Below are positions 24,353 through 33,050 of a stretch of DNA of 36,679 nucleotides, in pieces. The stretch is from Methanomicrobiales archaeon (lineage in GTDB: Archaea; Halobacteriota; Methanomicrobia; Methanomicrobiales; Methanospirillaceae). The DNA lies in contig JANXYM010000096.1 of NCBI GenBank assembly GCA_025350045.1, positions 1 through 36,679 of the forward strand, given 5' to 3'. The first letter of the stretch is position 1, and each line of letters starts with the position of its first letter. The notes below the pieces were generated by a model. The model was not told the DNA's origin, did no database searches, and saw only the letters and a list, made by a program, of their open reading frames with translations. The translations under genes were made by a program, and so were the position numbers.

Positions 24353-24840
24353 CCTACCTTGCAAAATCCCCCTGGATCATCCACTACGATGCCTCGAGCT
24401 GCAATGGGTGCGATATTGAGATTCTTGCCTGTCTCACGCCGATGTACGATGTCGAGCGGTTCGGCATCATCAATACCGGCAACCCGAAACATGCGGACAT
24501 CTTTGTCGTGACCGGCTCGATCAATGAAGCGAATCGCGAAGTCATCCAGAACATCTACAACCAGATGCCGGATCCCAAGGTAGTTGTCGCCGTGGGTATC
24601 TGTGCCTGTTCAGGGGGGGTATTCCGGGAATGCTACAATGTTGCCGGGGGGATCGACAAACTCATACCGGTCGATGTCTATGTGCCCGGGTGTGCAGCGC
24701 GCCCCGAGTCCATTATCGATGGGATTGTAACTGCCTGGGGTATCCTTGAAGAGAAACTGAAAAATAAGGTGAGTTCACCCATGGTATCCGACCACGATCA
24801 TAAAGCACATCACAAGCACGCTCAAGGAGGTGCACAATGA
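24349..24840 (+). CDS. echC: Ech hydrogenase small subunit EchC (NuoB-like)
   Basis: EchC carries the proximal [4Fe-4S] cluster that takes electrons from the NiFe site. The 163-aa protein has the cluster cysteines C18 and C21 (SCNGCDIE), C85 (GICACSGG) and C115 (VPGCAARP), as in NuoB and hydrogenase small subunits. ATG 24349 overlaps the echB stop; upstream in-frame codons lie within echB. The last 20 residues form a histidine-rich tail (DHDHKAHHKHAQGG), an unusual extension that could bind nickel. Confidence 0.93.
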   Translation: MTYLAKSPWIIHYDASSCNGCDIEILACLTPMYDVERFGIINTGNPKHADIFVVTGSINEANREVIQNIYNQMPDPKVVVAVGICACSGGVFRECYNVAGGIDKLIPVDVYVPGCAARPESIIDGIVTAWGILEEKLKNKVSSPMVSDHDHKAHHKHAQGGAQ

Positions 24841-25214
24841 TGGAACCACAACTCATTACCCCCATCAGTATCGGGGATGTTGTAACGAAAGCCGAGCAGG
24901 CGAAGAAAGACGGTAAACGGCTGGTACAGATCGGGTGCACGAAGATTGAAGATAACTTCGAGATCATCTATGTCTACGATAAGAACTACCAGATGACCAG
25001 CTACCGCATCACCGTGAAGCAGGATGATGAAATCCCCAGCATCAGCGGTATATACTTTGGCGCGTTTGTGTACGAAAACGAGATCCACGACCTGTACGGC
25101 ATCCACGTAAAGGGGATCAATATCGATTTCAAGGGCACGTTTTACAAGACGACCATCAAGCATCCTTTCAGCGTGACCATTGTCAAGGAGGACGACACAT
25201 GTCAAAACAAATAA
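24837..25214 (+). CDS. echD: Ech hydrogenase subunit D (NuoC-like)
   Basis: EchD is the small NuoC-like subunit connecting the catalytic and membrane parts. This 125-aa protein contains VTVKQDDEIPSISGIY-like sequence and the family core ENEIHDLYGIHVKGINIDF near residues 80-100. That core matches the E-R/E-x-x-D-L/M-F/Y-G motif of the 30-kDa complex I subunit. An AGGAGGTG site lies 4 nt before ATG 24837. It overlaps echC by 4 bp and echE by 16 bp. Confidence 0.9.
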   Translation: MMEPQLITPISIGDVVTKAEQAKKDGKRLVQIGCTKIEDNFEIIYVYDKNYQMTSYRITVKQDDEIPSISGIYFGAFVYENEIHDLYGIHVKGINIDFKGTFYKTTIKHPFSVTIVKEDDTCQNK

Positions 25215-26278
25215 CGGTCCCGTTCGGACCCCAGCACCCGGTCCTTCCTGAACCCCTCCATCTTGATCTGGTGCTGGAAGACGAGAAGGTCGTGGATGTC
25301 ATACCGACCATCGGATATGTACACCGGGGTCTTGAGAAACTCGTGGAAAAGCGGGAATATACCGAGTATGTCTTTATCGCAGAACGGATCTGCGGCATCT
25401 GCAGTTTCATCCACAGCCAGACCTATGTGCAGGGCATCGAGCAGATCATGGGCCTTGAGATCCCTGAGCGGGCCCAGTATCTCAGGACTATATGGTCGGA
25501 ATACTCAAGGCTGCACTCACACCTGCTCTGGCTCGGCTGCTTTGCAGACAGCATGGGCTTTGAGAGCGTGTTTATGAATTCATGGAGGCTCCGCGAGCAC
25601 ATCCTCGATGATCTTGAAGCAACCACGGGTGGCAGGGTTATCCAGGGCGTTTGCAAGGTCGGCGGTGTCCGGCGGGATATTACCCCGGAGAAACTGGATG
25701 AGATGGTCAAAGGGCTCAAAGGAATTGAGCATGAGCTCCAGGATCTCACGAACGTGTTCCTGCATGACAGCTCGATCCAGCACCGGTTGAAAGGTATTGG
25801 TGTGCTCAGCAAGGAAGACGCCTATTACCTCGGTGCAGTGGGTCCGACTGCGAGAGGCAGCGGTCTTGCGATTGATATCCGTGAGACCGGCTATGCGGCC
25901 TTTGGGAAGATCAATTTCAAACCAGTTGTCGAGTATGACGGGGACTGCTATGCCCGCTGTGCTGTGCGGGCAAAAGAGATGTTCACCTCGATCGATATCA
26001 TCGAGCAGTGCGCAAAGAAGATCCCCGACGGCACGGTCGATATGAAAGTGACCGGAGCACCCGACGGAGAATATTTCTCACGGGCTGAGCAGCCCCGGGG
26101 AGAAGTCATCCACTACATCAAGGGCAACGGGAAGAAGAATCTCGTCCGGCACCGGGTAAGGACACCGACGTTTACCAACATCCCCCCGCTTGTCACGCTC
26201 TTAAAAGGGTGCGACCTCGCGGATGTGCCGGTGATCGTCCTGACCATTGATCCCTGTATCGGCTGCGCGGAGAGGTGA
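25199..26278 (+). CDS. echE: Ech hydrogenase large subunit EchE (NiFe site)
   Basis: EchE binds the NiFe centre. The 359-aa protein has both cysteine pairs: C65/C68 in AERICGICSFIHS and C353/C356 in DPCIGCAER. The protein ends three residues after the last Cys, so no C-terminal peptide for a maturation protease is visible. GPQHPVLPEP and RGLEKLVEKR near the start are shared with NuoD. It overlaps echD and is followed 6 bp later by echF. Confidence 0.96.
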   Translation: MSKQITVPFGPQHPVLPEPLHLDLVLEDEKVVDVIPTIGYVHRGLEKLVEKREYTEYVFIAERICGICSFIHSQTYVQGIEQIMGLEIPERAQYLRTIWSEYSRLHSHLLWLGCFADSMGFESVFMNSWRLREHILDDLEATTGGRVIQGVCKVGGVRRDITPEKLDEMVKGLKGIEHELQDLTNVFLHDSSIQHRLKGIGVLSKEDAYYLGAVGPTARGSGLAIDIRETGYAAFGKINFKPVVEYDGDCYARCAVRAKEMFTSIDIIEQCAKKIPDGTVDMKVTGAPDGEYFSRAEQPRGEVIHYIKGNGKKNLVRHRVRTPTFTNIPPLVTLLKGCDLADVPVIVLTIDPCIGCAER

Positions 26279-26284
26279 GGAGAG

Positions 26285-26680
26285 ATGAGCTTTTTCCAGA
26301 TGACAAAGACGGTGTTAAAAAGCCTCTTTTCCCGCCCGGCAACCCTGATGTACCCGGTAAAACCGGCCAAGAAGACCGATGCTACCCGAGGGCACGTGAA
26401 GATCAACCCGGACGGATGCATCACCTGCCGGTCTTGCCAGCGCAAGTGCCCTACCCAGGCGATCTGCGTTGAAGTCAAGGAGAAGACCTGGCAGATTGAC
26501 CAGATGCGCTGCGTTGTCTGCGCAGTGTGTGTGGATGTCTGCCCCACAAAATGCCTGACCATGGACAACCAGTATCGCCCAGCGATGACTGCCCGGGGCG
26601 GTCTTGAGAAATTTACCGTGGCAGGGCCAAAGAAGAAGGAACCGGTAGTGGCCGAGGCTGCAAAGCCGGCAAAAGAATAA
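26285..26680 (+). CDS. echF: Ech hydrogenase ferredoxin subunit EchF
   Basis: EchF is the 2[4Fe-4S] polyferredoxin-type subunit that passes electrons to soluble ferredoxin. The clusters are C45/C48/C51/C55 and C76/C79/C82/C86, each in C-x2-C-x2-C-x3-C-P form. The C-terminal 30 residues are a low-complexity Lys/Ala/Glu tail. GAGGAGAG precedes ATG 26285. It ends the ech operon; T-rich sequence at 26688-26693 follows. Confidence 0.94.
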   Translation: MSFFQMTKTVLKSLFSRPATLMYPVKPAKKTDATRGHVKINPDGCITCRSCQRKCPTQAICVEVKEKTWQIDQMRCVVCAVCVDVCPTKCLTMDNQYRPAMTARGGLEKFTVAGPKKKEPVVAEAAKPAKE

Positions 26681-26682
26681 GC

Positions 26683-26695
26683 CCCTCTTTTTTCA
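26683..26695 (+). terminator. T-tract after the ech operon
   Basis: CCCTCTTTTTTC lies directly after the echF stop codon in the 27-bp gap before the convergent polymerase D gene. Confidence 0.45.
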
Positions 26696-26707
26696 AAACA
26701 ATCGTTT

Positions 26708-28105
26708 TCACGCGAACGAAAACGTTTCAGGAATCAGCGTCTGCAGGTCAACGACTACCGCCAGTGCGGGTGTCGGGTTCACGTTCATCTGCTTCTGGAA
26801 CTTGGTCTGGGACTGCCAGGTACCGGCATTGATGCCGAGCACGCCCCGGTAGGTGGTGATACCCTTGATATGGACATGGCCGGTGTGCAGGATCTCGGGC
26901 AGTGGATCTATGATCATCCGGTCGACCCTTCCAGCAGCAATCGGGGTCCTGCGCCCGTAGGCTGGTGCCAGGTGGCGGCGCTGGAGCATCTCCTGCATCA
27001 TCTGCCCGCTCTGATCGTAGGATGCCCCGGGGATCAGTCCAATCATATCATCGATCGATCGCCCGTGATACATCAGTACCCGCACACCTTGCAGGTTGAC
27101 CATGGCCGGGTTCTCGACCAGAACACAGTTCTCCGGGAATTTCCGTATGAATGCATCCGGTAATACCGGCTGTGGCTCTGCACCGCGGACTACATCGTGG
27201 TTGCCCGGGGATATGATGATCTTCATCCGCGAGGGAAGATCGCGCATCATCACACCGAACGCCTCATACTGCTCGTAGATGTTTTTTATGGTCAGTTCAT
27301 TTTCATGCCCGGGATAAATACCGATACCGTCCACAAGGTCACCGGCAATTAACAGATAAGAATAATCCGAATCCGCAAGCCAGTTGGAGAATCTGCTCCA
27401 GCTCTCCGCTAAAAAGGTATCACTGCCTACATGGACATCGGATATGAAGACCGCTTTCCCCGGTGTTTCGCTCTTGAACGGGGTGTTGTCGATCCGGATA
27501 TCCGGGCGGTAGAGGAGCTCGGCAAAAAAAAGTTTCCCGTCGCTGGAGAGCTTGCCTTTCACGCCAATGACTTCATCGTGGATAATCCGTTCGGCATCGG
27601 AAAAGGCCGGGCGATCCTTCCGGAAGAGCACGGGAATATTCGCTGAGGTATCTTCGAGTTCTGCTATCCGGTGCCCGTTGGTGGTGGTCTTGACTTCAGT
27701 GACCATCCCGATGATGGTGCACTCTTCCTGACGGTACCGGTTGGACCTCGTCAGCGCCTCTATGGGCATGGTGCTGCACCGGCTCCGGATCATTCCCCCC
27801 AGCCGGGCGTAACGGTCGCGGAAATAGTGGAGATAATCACCGGTACCGTTTATGGGCCCGGAGGTTCCGGCAGAGCCACTCACCACTTCCACGCTGGGAT
27901 CCGTGAGGAACCGGGTCCCGTCCCGGGTCACGGTCATACCAGGGATGTGCTGCGCCGAGACCACGATCGCATGGTCCGGAACTCCTGCGATGATACGTTC
28001 TATCAGCTCGGGTTCACCCTGCTCCAGGATATACCGCACCACATCGGGATGTACCTGCAGTCGCGCCTCCAAAAAAGCAAGGGTGATCTGCTGTACATCA
28101 AGCAT
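26708..28105 (-). CDS. polB: DNA polymerase D small subunit DP1 (3'-5' exonuclease)
   Basis: DP1 is the small, proofreading subunit of the archaeal replicative polymerase PolD. The 465-aa protein has an OB-fold region (about residues 125-205) and a calcineurin-like phosphoesterase domain. Its metal ligands are in ISDVHVGS (D223, H225), AGDLVDG (D256), SPGNHD (N302, H303) and HTGHVH (H410, H412). All active-site residues are present, so exonuclease activity is expected. The N-terminal 80 residues probably hold the domain that contacts other replisome parts. The large subunit DP2 is not in the window. Confidence 0.95.
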   Translation of the reverse strand: MLDVQQITLAFLEARLQVHPDVVRYILEQGEPELIERIIAGVPDHAIVVSAQHIPGMTVTRDGTRFLTDPSVEVVSGSAGTSGPINGTGDYLHYFRDRYARLGGMIRSRCSTMPIEALTRSNRYRQEECTIIGMVTEVKTTTNGHRIAELEDTSANIPVLFRKDRPAFSDAERIIHDEVIGVKGKLSSDGKLFFAELLYRPDIRIDNTPFKSETPGKAVFISDVHVGSDTFLAESWSRFSNWLADSDYSYLLIAGDLVDGIGIYPGHENELTIKNIYEQYEAFGVMMRDLPSRMKIIISPGNHDVVRGAEPQPVLPDAFIRKFPENCVLVENPAMVNLQGVRVLMYHGRSIDDMIGLIPGASYDQSGQMMQEMLQRRHLAPAYGRRTPIAAGRVDRMIIDPLPEILHTGHVHIKGITTYRGVLGINAGTWQSQTKFQKQMNVNPTPALAVVVDLQTLIPETFSFA

Positions 28106-28211
28106 GGATCATATATCGTCCACTGAGAAATTATAGAATCCCATTGCGTCATATCGGGCACGCCCCCTCCCTCTCATTTCGGGGGATTTATTGCCCTCTC
28201 CAGCACACCGG

Positions 28212-28219
28212 TTTACATT
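28212..28219 (+). promoter_or_regulatory. TATA box of the LysE-family gene
   Basis: TTTACATT lies 23-30 nt upstream of ATG 28242 in the 136-bp gap between divergent genes, matching a very short leader. Confidence 0.4.
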
Positions 28220-28241
28220 GTTGTGATTAAGGACACACCTC

Positions 28242-28856
28242 ATGTATGACGTACTCCAGACCTTTCTTCTCGGGCTGGTGATCGGGCTCACCGGTGCCCT
28301 TGCACCCGGGCCCACGCTGGTGGCCACGATCAATGCATCGATTGCCGGTGACTGGAAGATCGGCCCGAAAGTGACCGTGGGTCATATGATCGCCGAGAGT
28401 GTCATTTTTCTCTTGATTGTCCTCGGGCTGGCCACACTCGCCCTCCCGTATACCACAATCATTGCCCTGACTGGCGGGACTGCCCTTATCGTATTCGGGG
28501 TGCTCACCATCACGGGAAGCCGGAGAGCATCCCTCAATGGCCCGGTAACGGGAACGGTCAGCAACCCGTACCTCGCCGGACTGGTCACCAGTGCGGCAAA
28601 CCCCTATTTCTGGATCTGGTGGCTGACAATTGGCAGCGCGATGGTGATTGCCGGGCTAACCGGAGGGATTGTCCTTGCAGCAGTCTTCATGGTGGGGCAC
28701 TGGTGTGCGGATCTCGGGTGGTTCACGCTGGTATCCACCGGTGTTTCGCAGGGAAAGACAATCCTCTCCGACTCTTCTTACCGCAGGATTATGGGCGTAT
28801 GCGGGATATTTCTCATTCTGTTCGGAGCATATTACCTCTCTATCCTGTGGGTCTGA
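28242..28856 (+). CDS. LysE-family exporter
   Basis: This 204-aa membrane protein has six predicted helices and the family start GLVIGLTGALAPGPTLVATIN, with the conserved A-P-G-P. SAANPYFWIWWLTIG around residue 116 matches the second conserved N-P region. LysE/RhtB proteins export amino acids or related solutes; a substrate cannot be assigned. It stands between divergent polB and the signal peptidase gene, which has its own TATA box. Confidence 0.88.
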   Translation: MYDVLQTFLLGLVIGLTGALAPGPTLVATINASIAGDWKIGPKVTVGHMIAESVIFLLIVLGLATLALPYTTIIALTGGTALIVFGVLTITGSRRASLNGPVTGTVSNPYLAGLVTSAANPYFWIWWLTIGSAMVIAGLTGGIVLAAVFMVGHWCADLGWFTLVSTGVSQGKTILSDSSYRRIMGVCGIFLILFGAYYLSILWV

Positions 28857-28880
28857 TGATCCGTAGTTAAGACCGGTGCG

Positions 28881-28890
28881 CTATATTAAC
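28881..28890 (+). promoter_or_regulatory. TATA box of the signal peptidase gene
   Basis: CTATATTAAC lies 28-37 nt upstream of ATG 28918. Confidence 0.45.
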
Positions 28891-28917
28891 AAAAAATCGC
28901 ATACAGAGTAGCAAGAG

Positions 28918-29871
28918 ATGGCAGACAACAACAAATCCCCGGATATCCGCACGCGGGTCAACCAGTTCCGGACAAGCGATCACTGGGCAGTATCCCTTGC
29001 CCGCGATCTGATCTGGGTGGTGGCGGTGGTCGGATGCATTGCGCTCGCTCTTTATTTGATCTGCGGCACCTGGCCTGCAGTGGTCACTATTGAATCTGAG
29101 AGTATGGTGTCCAATATGAACGTAGGCGACCTTGTCGTCGTCGTCCAGAAGGACCGGTTCGGCGATCTCCAGACCTGGGATGACGGGAAGCTATCCGGGT
29201 ACAGGAAGTTTGGTGATTACGGCGATGTGATCATCTACCGCCCGAACGGTGCCACCGATATGTGGGCATCGATCGGTCTTCTCCCGCTTTCGAGGGCGCA
29301 GCACCCGATCATCCACCGGGCTATGACGTGGACAGAAGCCGGTCAGCCGGTTCCCTCGTATCTCAACATCTACCGGGGGAAGGTGACCCCCACCGGCTAT
29401 CTCCCGCTCACGGTCAGCGGTGAAACTGCAAACGGGTACCAGATCCTCTCGGCCGGTACCGGCTCTCCCGCAGCCAATTTCACGCCCGGTACAACCGATC
29501 TCATCTTGAGGACCCCGCAGGGCACCTACGTCCTTCCCGTGGATGCCGTAGTCCCGAATTCAGGGTATGTCAGGGCTACCAATACTACAGCAACCCATGG
29601 CGGGTATATCACCAAGGGTGACAATAACAACTTCAGTGACCAGGGGTACCTCACGATCCCCGGGACGGGGACGGTTGAGCCCGTGGCAAAGGAGTGGGTT
29701 GTCGGCAAGGCCCTCTTCACCGTGCCCTATGTGGGACTACTCCCGCTCCATATCGGGGAAGTGATCATTGTCGTCATCATCATCATGGTGCTCCATGAAC
29801 TCTATCTGCGCAGGAAAGAGGAAGCGATACCTGCAAAACCGCAGAAAAAAAGCGGAAAGAAACAACGGTGA
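28918..29871 (+). CDS. Signal peptidase I (S26, archaeal/ER type)
   Basis: This membrane protease removes signal peptides from secreted proteins, such as non-lipoprotein substrates. One N-terminal helix lies at about 30-50. The catalytic Ser62 is in ESESMVSNM, and His133 in HPIIHRAM replaces the Lys of bacterial enzymes, as in archaeal and ER homologues. The conserved aspartates follow in TKGDNNNFSDQ near residue 240. At 317 aa it is longer than most archaeal homologues because of an insert after His133 and a second C-terminal helix (about 280-300) with a basic tail. cofH follows after 6 bp. Confidence 0.9.
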   Translation: MADNNKSPDIRTRVNQFRTSDHWAVSLARDLIWVVAVVGCIALALYLICGTWPAVVTIESESMVSNMNVGDLVVVVQKDRFGDLQTWDDGKLSGYRKFGDYGDVIIYRPNGATDMWASIGLLPLSRAQHPIIHRAMTWTEAGQPVPSYLNIYRGKVTPTGYLPLTVSGETANGYQILSAGTGSPAANFTPGTTDLILRTPQGTYVLPVDAVVPNSGYVRATNTTATHGGYITKGDNNNFSDQGYLTIPGTGTVEPVAKEWVVGKALFTVPYVGLLPLHIGEVIIVVIIIMVLHELYLRRKEEAIPAKPQKKSGKKQR

Positions 29872-29877
29872 GGGGAG

Positions 29878-30969
29878 ATGACAATAGCGAACATATCCAC
29901 TCTGCTGGCCGATGTGCTGGGCGGCCACCGGCTCAACGGGAAGGAAGCAGAACTCCTCCTGAAAACGAAGGGGCACGGGGTCCTCGCAATCACTGCAGCT
30001 GCGGATGAGATGCGGGAACGCCGGGTCGGGGACACCGTTACCTATGTACGGAACCAGAACCTGCACGTGACCAACATCTGCAAGAACCTCTGCGGGTTCT
30101 GCGGCTTTGGGAGGAAAGCGACGGATGACGGGGCGTACTGCCATGACAAGGCCGGGATCCAGGCACAGGCTGCGCTTGCATACGAGCGGAAGGTGACCGA
30201 GATCTGCCTGCTCTCGGGAGTGCATCCGGGTTTCACGCTCGACACATTCATTGACCTGATGCACTGGGTGCATGAGGCAGCGCCCGGTGTCCACATCCAC
30301 GCGTTCAGCCCGGATGAGGTGGCTCATGCAGCACACCGGGGGAAAATTACAACGCCGGGGGTGCTCGCCCGGCTCAAAGAAGAAGGGCTTGGGACAATAC
30401 AGGGAACCGCAGCGGAAATTCTCGTGGACTCGGTCCGTGAAGTGATTTGCCCCCGGAAGGTGCCCACCGCAGACTGGGTCCGGATTATCAGAGAGGCACA
30501 CGGGATCGGCCTGCGGTCAACGGCGACCATCATGTATGGATCGTATGAAACCGCAGCAGACCAGATCGAGCATCTTGGCATCCTGCGGAATATTCAGGAC
30601 GAGACGCATGGGTTTACCGAGCTGGTCACCCTGCCTTTTGTCCACACCAACACCCCGCTCTACCAGCAGGGGATCGCCCGGGCAGGGCCCACGGGTAGAG
30701 AAGATCTCCTGATGATCGCAGTATCCCGGTTATTTCTCGATAACTTCGACAATATCCAGGTTGCCTGGGGGAAAGTCGGGCTCAAGATGACCCAGCTCGC
30801 TCTCCTGTCCGGAGCCAATGATCTGGCGGGTACCATGTTCACCGATGATGTGACCGGTGATGCCGGGGCTTCCGGATCGGATTACCTGGATCCGAAGGAT
30901 ATGGAACGAATCGTCACCGATATAGGACGGAAGCTCAGGCAGAGGACAACGCTGTATGAACTTTTATGA
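29878..30969 (+). CDS. cofH: CofH, FO synthase subunit 2 (copy 1)
   Basis: CofH is a radical SAM enzyme that joins the diaminouracil intermediate to tyrosine; with CofG it makes FO, the chromophore of coenzyme F420. The 363-aa protein has the cluster motif C68-x3-C72-x2-C75 (ICKNLCGFC), then EICLLSGVHPGF, GTAAEILVDSVRE and SGANDLAGTMFTDDV, and ends LYELL. GAGGGGAG directly precedes ATG 29878. A second full copy lies at 31453. CofG is not in the window. Confidence 0.95.
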   Translation: MTIANISTLLADVLGGHRLNGKEAELLLKTKGHGVLAITAAADEMRERRVGDTVTYVRNQNLHVTNICKNLCGFCGFGRKATDDGAYCHDKAGIQAQAALAYERKVTEICLLSGVHPGFTLDTFIDLMHWVHEAAPGVHIHAFSPDEVAHAAHRGKITTPGVLARLKEEGLGTIQGTAAEILVDSVREVICPRKVPTADWVRIIREAHGIGLRSTATIMYGSYETAADQIEHLGILRNIQDETHGFTELVTLPFVHTNTPLYQQGIARAGPTGREDLLMIAVSRLFLDNFDNIQVAWGKVGLKMTQLALLSGANDLAGTMFTDDVTGDAGASGSDYLDPKDMERIVTDIGRKLRQRTTLYELL

Positions 30970-30978
30970 GATGAGCTA

Positions 30979-31030
30979 TAAAAACCGGCAAAAACCGGCA
31001 AAAAAACGTTTTTAATCTCTTTTTGTTTTT
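30979..31030. terminator. Bidirectional terminator region
   Basis: The gap between convergent cofH copy 1 and the DUF1805 gene holds two AAAAACCGGC units in tandem, an A7/T5 step, and T-rich sequence on both strands (TCTCTTTTTGTTTTT on plus, a T7 run on minus). This can end transcription in both directions. Confidence 0.5.
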
Positions 31031-31041
31031 CGATCAGAAGA

Positions 31042-31341
31042 TCAGAGCAGTTCCAGCGCAGCACGGCCCGTCATACCATTCTTGATCCCACGGCCCATGG
31101 CAGAGCGGTTTGCCTCTTTGACAATTCCTTTCAGGAGGTCATCGGTATCAACAATCGACGGGCCAATGGATGGTCTCACCTTTGCTGCCGGGTAGCTGAA
31201 TGAATCGAGCGCTGCGACATCGAACGCGCCGCACCCTATCATTCCCACATCCGTCTTGATAGCGACAAGGTTCGCCGGGCCGAGGGGAATGACAAACCCG
31301 ACCGCCACCTTTCTGGTCAGTTGAACGTTTTCCTGGTGCAT
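31042..31341 (-). CDS. DUF1805-family protein
   Basis: This 99-aa protein begins MHQENVQLTRKVAVG and carries GPANLVAIKTDVGMIGCGAFD, the signature of DUF1805 (COG3377), then AAKVRPSIGPSIVDTDDLL and ends IKNGMTGRAALELL. The family is small, conserved in methanogens and uncharacterised. ATG 31341 is chosen because AGGAGAG precedes it directly; the upstream reading frame lies opposite cofH copy 2 and is not the gene. Its place between two cofH copies is of interest, but no link to F420 is shown. Confidence 0.8.
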   Translation of the reverse strand: MHQENVQLTRKVAVGFVIPLGPANLVAIKTDVGMIGCGAFDVAALDSFSYPAAKVRPSIGPSIVDTDDLLKGIVKEANRSAMGRGIKNGMTGRAALELL

Positions 31342-31452
31342 ATCTCTCCTGTTATCATGGTTGGCGTGAGGAATAATAATCATGTGGCATGGGAATACGA
31401 TACAATCACAACTCTCCGGGAGTTCCCGACCGGAAATTGCATGGAGTAAATA

Positions 31453-32541
31453 ATGGATCAATACCTGCGGACCCTGATCAGTGATGTGAAAAGCGGCCAT
31501 AGGCTGAGTGAAGACGAATGCCTCACGCTGCTTTCCGTTCGCGACCGGCAGGTCTGGGAGATTGCTGCAGCCGCTGACGAGATGCGGGAGCAGCGTGCGG
31601 GCACTGCAGTCACGTACGTCCTGAACCAGAACATCAACGTGACCAATCTCTGCGTCAATACCTGCGGTTTCTGCGGTTTCTCCAAGAAACCCGGTAACGA
31701 GGGGATCTACTTCCATGACAGGGCAGAGATCCAGAAGAAAGCAGCGCTGGCAAAGTCACGCGGAGTATCTGAGATCTGCACAGTCAGCGGTCTCCACCCG
31801 GCTTTCACCGCACAATCCTATATCGATGTCTACCGGTGGATACACGAGGCGGCACCGGGAGTTCATCTCCACGCGAGCAATCCGATGGAAATCGCCTATG
31901 CGGCAGGACGCAGCGGGATGAGCACCCGGGACGTAATGCTTGCCATGAAAGAGGCCGGGCTTGGATCGATGTGCGGGACGGCAGCGGAGATCCTGGTTGA
32001 TTCCGTGCGGGATACGATCTGCCGCGAGAAGATCCCGACTGCAGAATGGGTGCGCATCATCAAAGAGGCGCACGGGCTGGGTATCCGCACAACTGCCACC
32101 ATCATGTACGGTCACTGCGAGACGGATGCCGATCGGGTTCGTCACCTTGCGATCCTGCGGGAGATACAGGATACTACGCATGGGTTTACCGAATTTGTAC
32201 CGCTCTCGTTCATCCACATGAATACCCCCATCTACCGTGACGGTATCGCGCGTGCGGGAGCGACCGGAAGAGAGGATCTCCTGATGGTTGCTGTCGCACG
32301 CCTGTTCCTGGATAACTTCACCAACATCCAGGTCTCGTGGGTGAAAGAGGGTATCAAGATGGCCCAGCTGAGTCTCATCGCCGGGGCCAATGATCTCGGC
32401 GGGACCATGTTTGAAGAAAGCATCTCCAAAGGTGCAGGTGCAGTCAATACCGATTATCTCGATCCCAAAGAGATGCAGCGCGTGGCAGAGGATGTGGGCA
32501 GACCGCTCCGGCGTCGTTCAACGCTGTATGAATTACTGTAG
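31453..32541 (+). CDS. cofH: CofH, FO synthase subunit 2 (copy 2)
   Basis: This second full-length CofH (362 aa) has cluster cysteines C67, C71 and C74 (LCVNTCGFC). The downstream motifs SEICTVSGLHPAF, GTAAEILVDSVRD and GANDLGGTMFEES parallel copy 1, and it also ends LYELL. All motif residues are kept in both, so neither looks decayed. Copies clearly differ in the substrate-side loops (for example FSPDEVAHAAHRG versus SNPMEIAYAAGRS). One may have a different acceptor or role; this is inference. GGAG 6-8 nt upstream supports ATG 31453. Confidence 0.94.
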   Translation: MDQYLRTLISDVKSGHRLSEDECLTLLSVRDRQVWEIAAAADEMREQRAGTAVTYVLNQNINVTNLCVNTCGFCGFSKKPGNEGIYFHDRAEIQKKAALAKSRGVSEICTVSGLHPAFTAQSYIDVYRWIHEAAPGVHLHASNPMEIAYAAGRSGMSTRDVMLAMKEAGLGSMCGTAAEILVDSVRDTICREKIPTAEWVRIIKEAHGLGIRTTATIMYGHCETDADRVRHLAILREIQDTTHGFTEFVPLSFIHMNTPIYRDGIARAGATGREDLLMVAVARLFLDNFTNIQVSWVKEGIKMAQLSLIAGANDLGGTMFEESISKGAGAVNTDYLDPKEMQRVAEDVGRPLRRRSTLYELL

Positions 32542-32586
32542 CACGCAGGTCGGGAAATCTCGATTTTTAAAAAACACGGGGTCACC

Positions 32587-33045
32587 ATGCGAAGACACGA
32601 TCGCGAGATTACCGATCGCACTGAAATTGAATTGATTCTCGCCAAAGCGACGGTGTGCAGGCTCGGGTGCGATGATAACGGCACCCCCTATATCGTACCG
32701 GTATCGTTCGGTTACCGGGAGGATGTGATCTATATTCATTCCGCTCCGAATGGCCGGAAGATCACCCTGCTAAAAAAGAACCCGGCGTGTTGCATTGAAG
32801 TCGATGAATGCCTTTCAGTTGTGCGCAATGAAAAACCCTGCAACTGGGGGATGCACTACCGGAGTGTCATCTGCACGGGAATCGCGCATTTCATTACAGA
32901 AACTAAGGAGAAACGGGAAGCACTGAACTGCATCATGCAGCATTATGGTGCAGAGTCACATCCTTTCTCAGAAGAAGAACTCTGGGGTGTCTGTGTTATG
33001 AGGATTGAGATAACTGAAATGACCGGTAAAAAGTGCGGGTGCTGA
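32587..33045 (+). CDS. NimA-like flavin nucleotide-binding protein
   Basis: This 152-aa split-barrel protein belongs to the pyridoxamine-phosphate-oxidase-like/NimA family. It shows the family start MRRHDREI, then CRLGCDDNGTPYIVPVSFGY and IYIHSAPNGRKITLLKKNP at residues 30-70, and CIEVDECLSV. Related proteins bind FMN, heme or F420 and include nitroimidazole-resistance reductases. In a methanogen an F420 or flavin redox role is plausible but not proven. It lies 45 bp after cofH copy 2 and may share its transcript. Confidence 0.85.
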   Translation: MRRHDREITDRTEIELILAKATVCRLGCDDNGTPYIVPVSFGYREDVIYIHSAPNGRKITLLKKNPACCIEVDECLSVVRNEKPCNWGMHYRSVICTGIAHFITETKEKREALNCIMQHYGAESHPFSEEELWGVCVMRIEITEMTGKKCGC

Positions 33046-33050
33046 TTTCG

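Noticed and set aside
30979-31000. Short tandem AAAAACCGGC units as a CRISPR-like repeat
   Set aside because: There are only two adjacent copies with no spacers; a terminator explains them better.
31042-31716. A 224-aa minus-strand protein between the cofH copies
   Set aside because: Only the last 99 residues match DUF1805, and a ribosome binding site stands before ATG 31341; the rest is opposite cofH copy 2.
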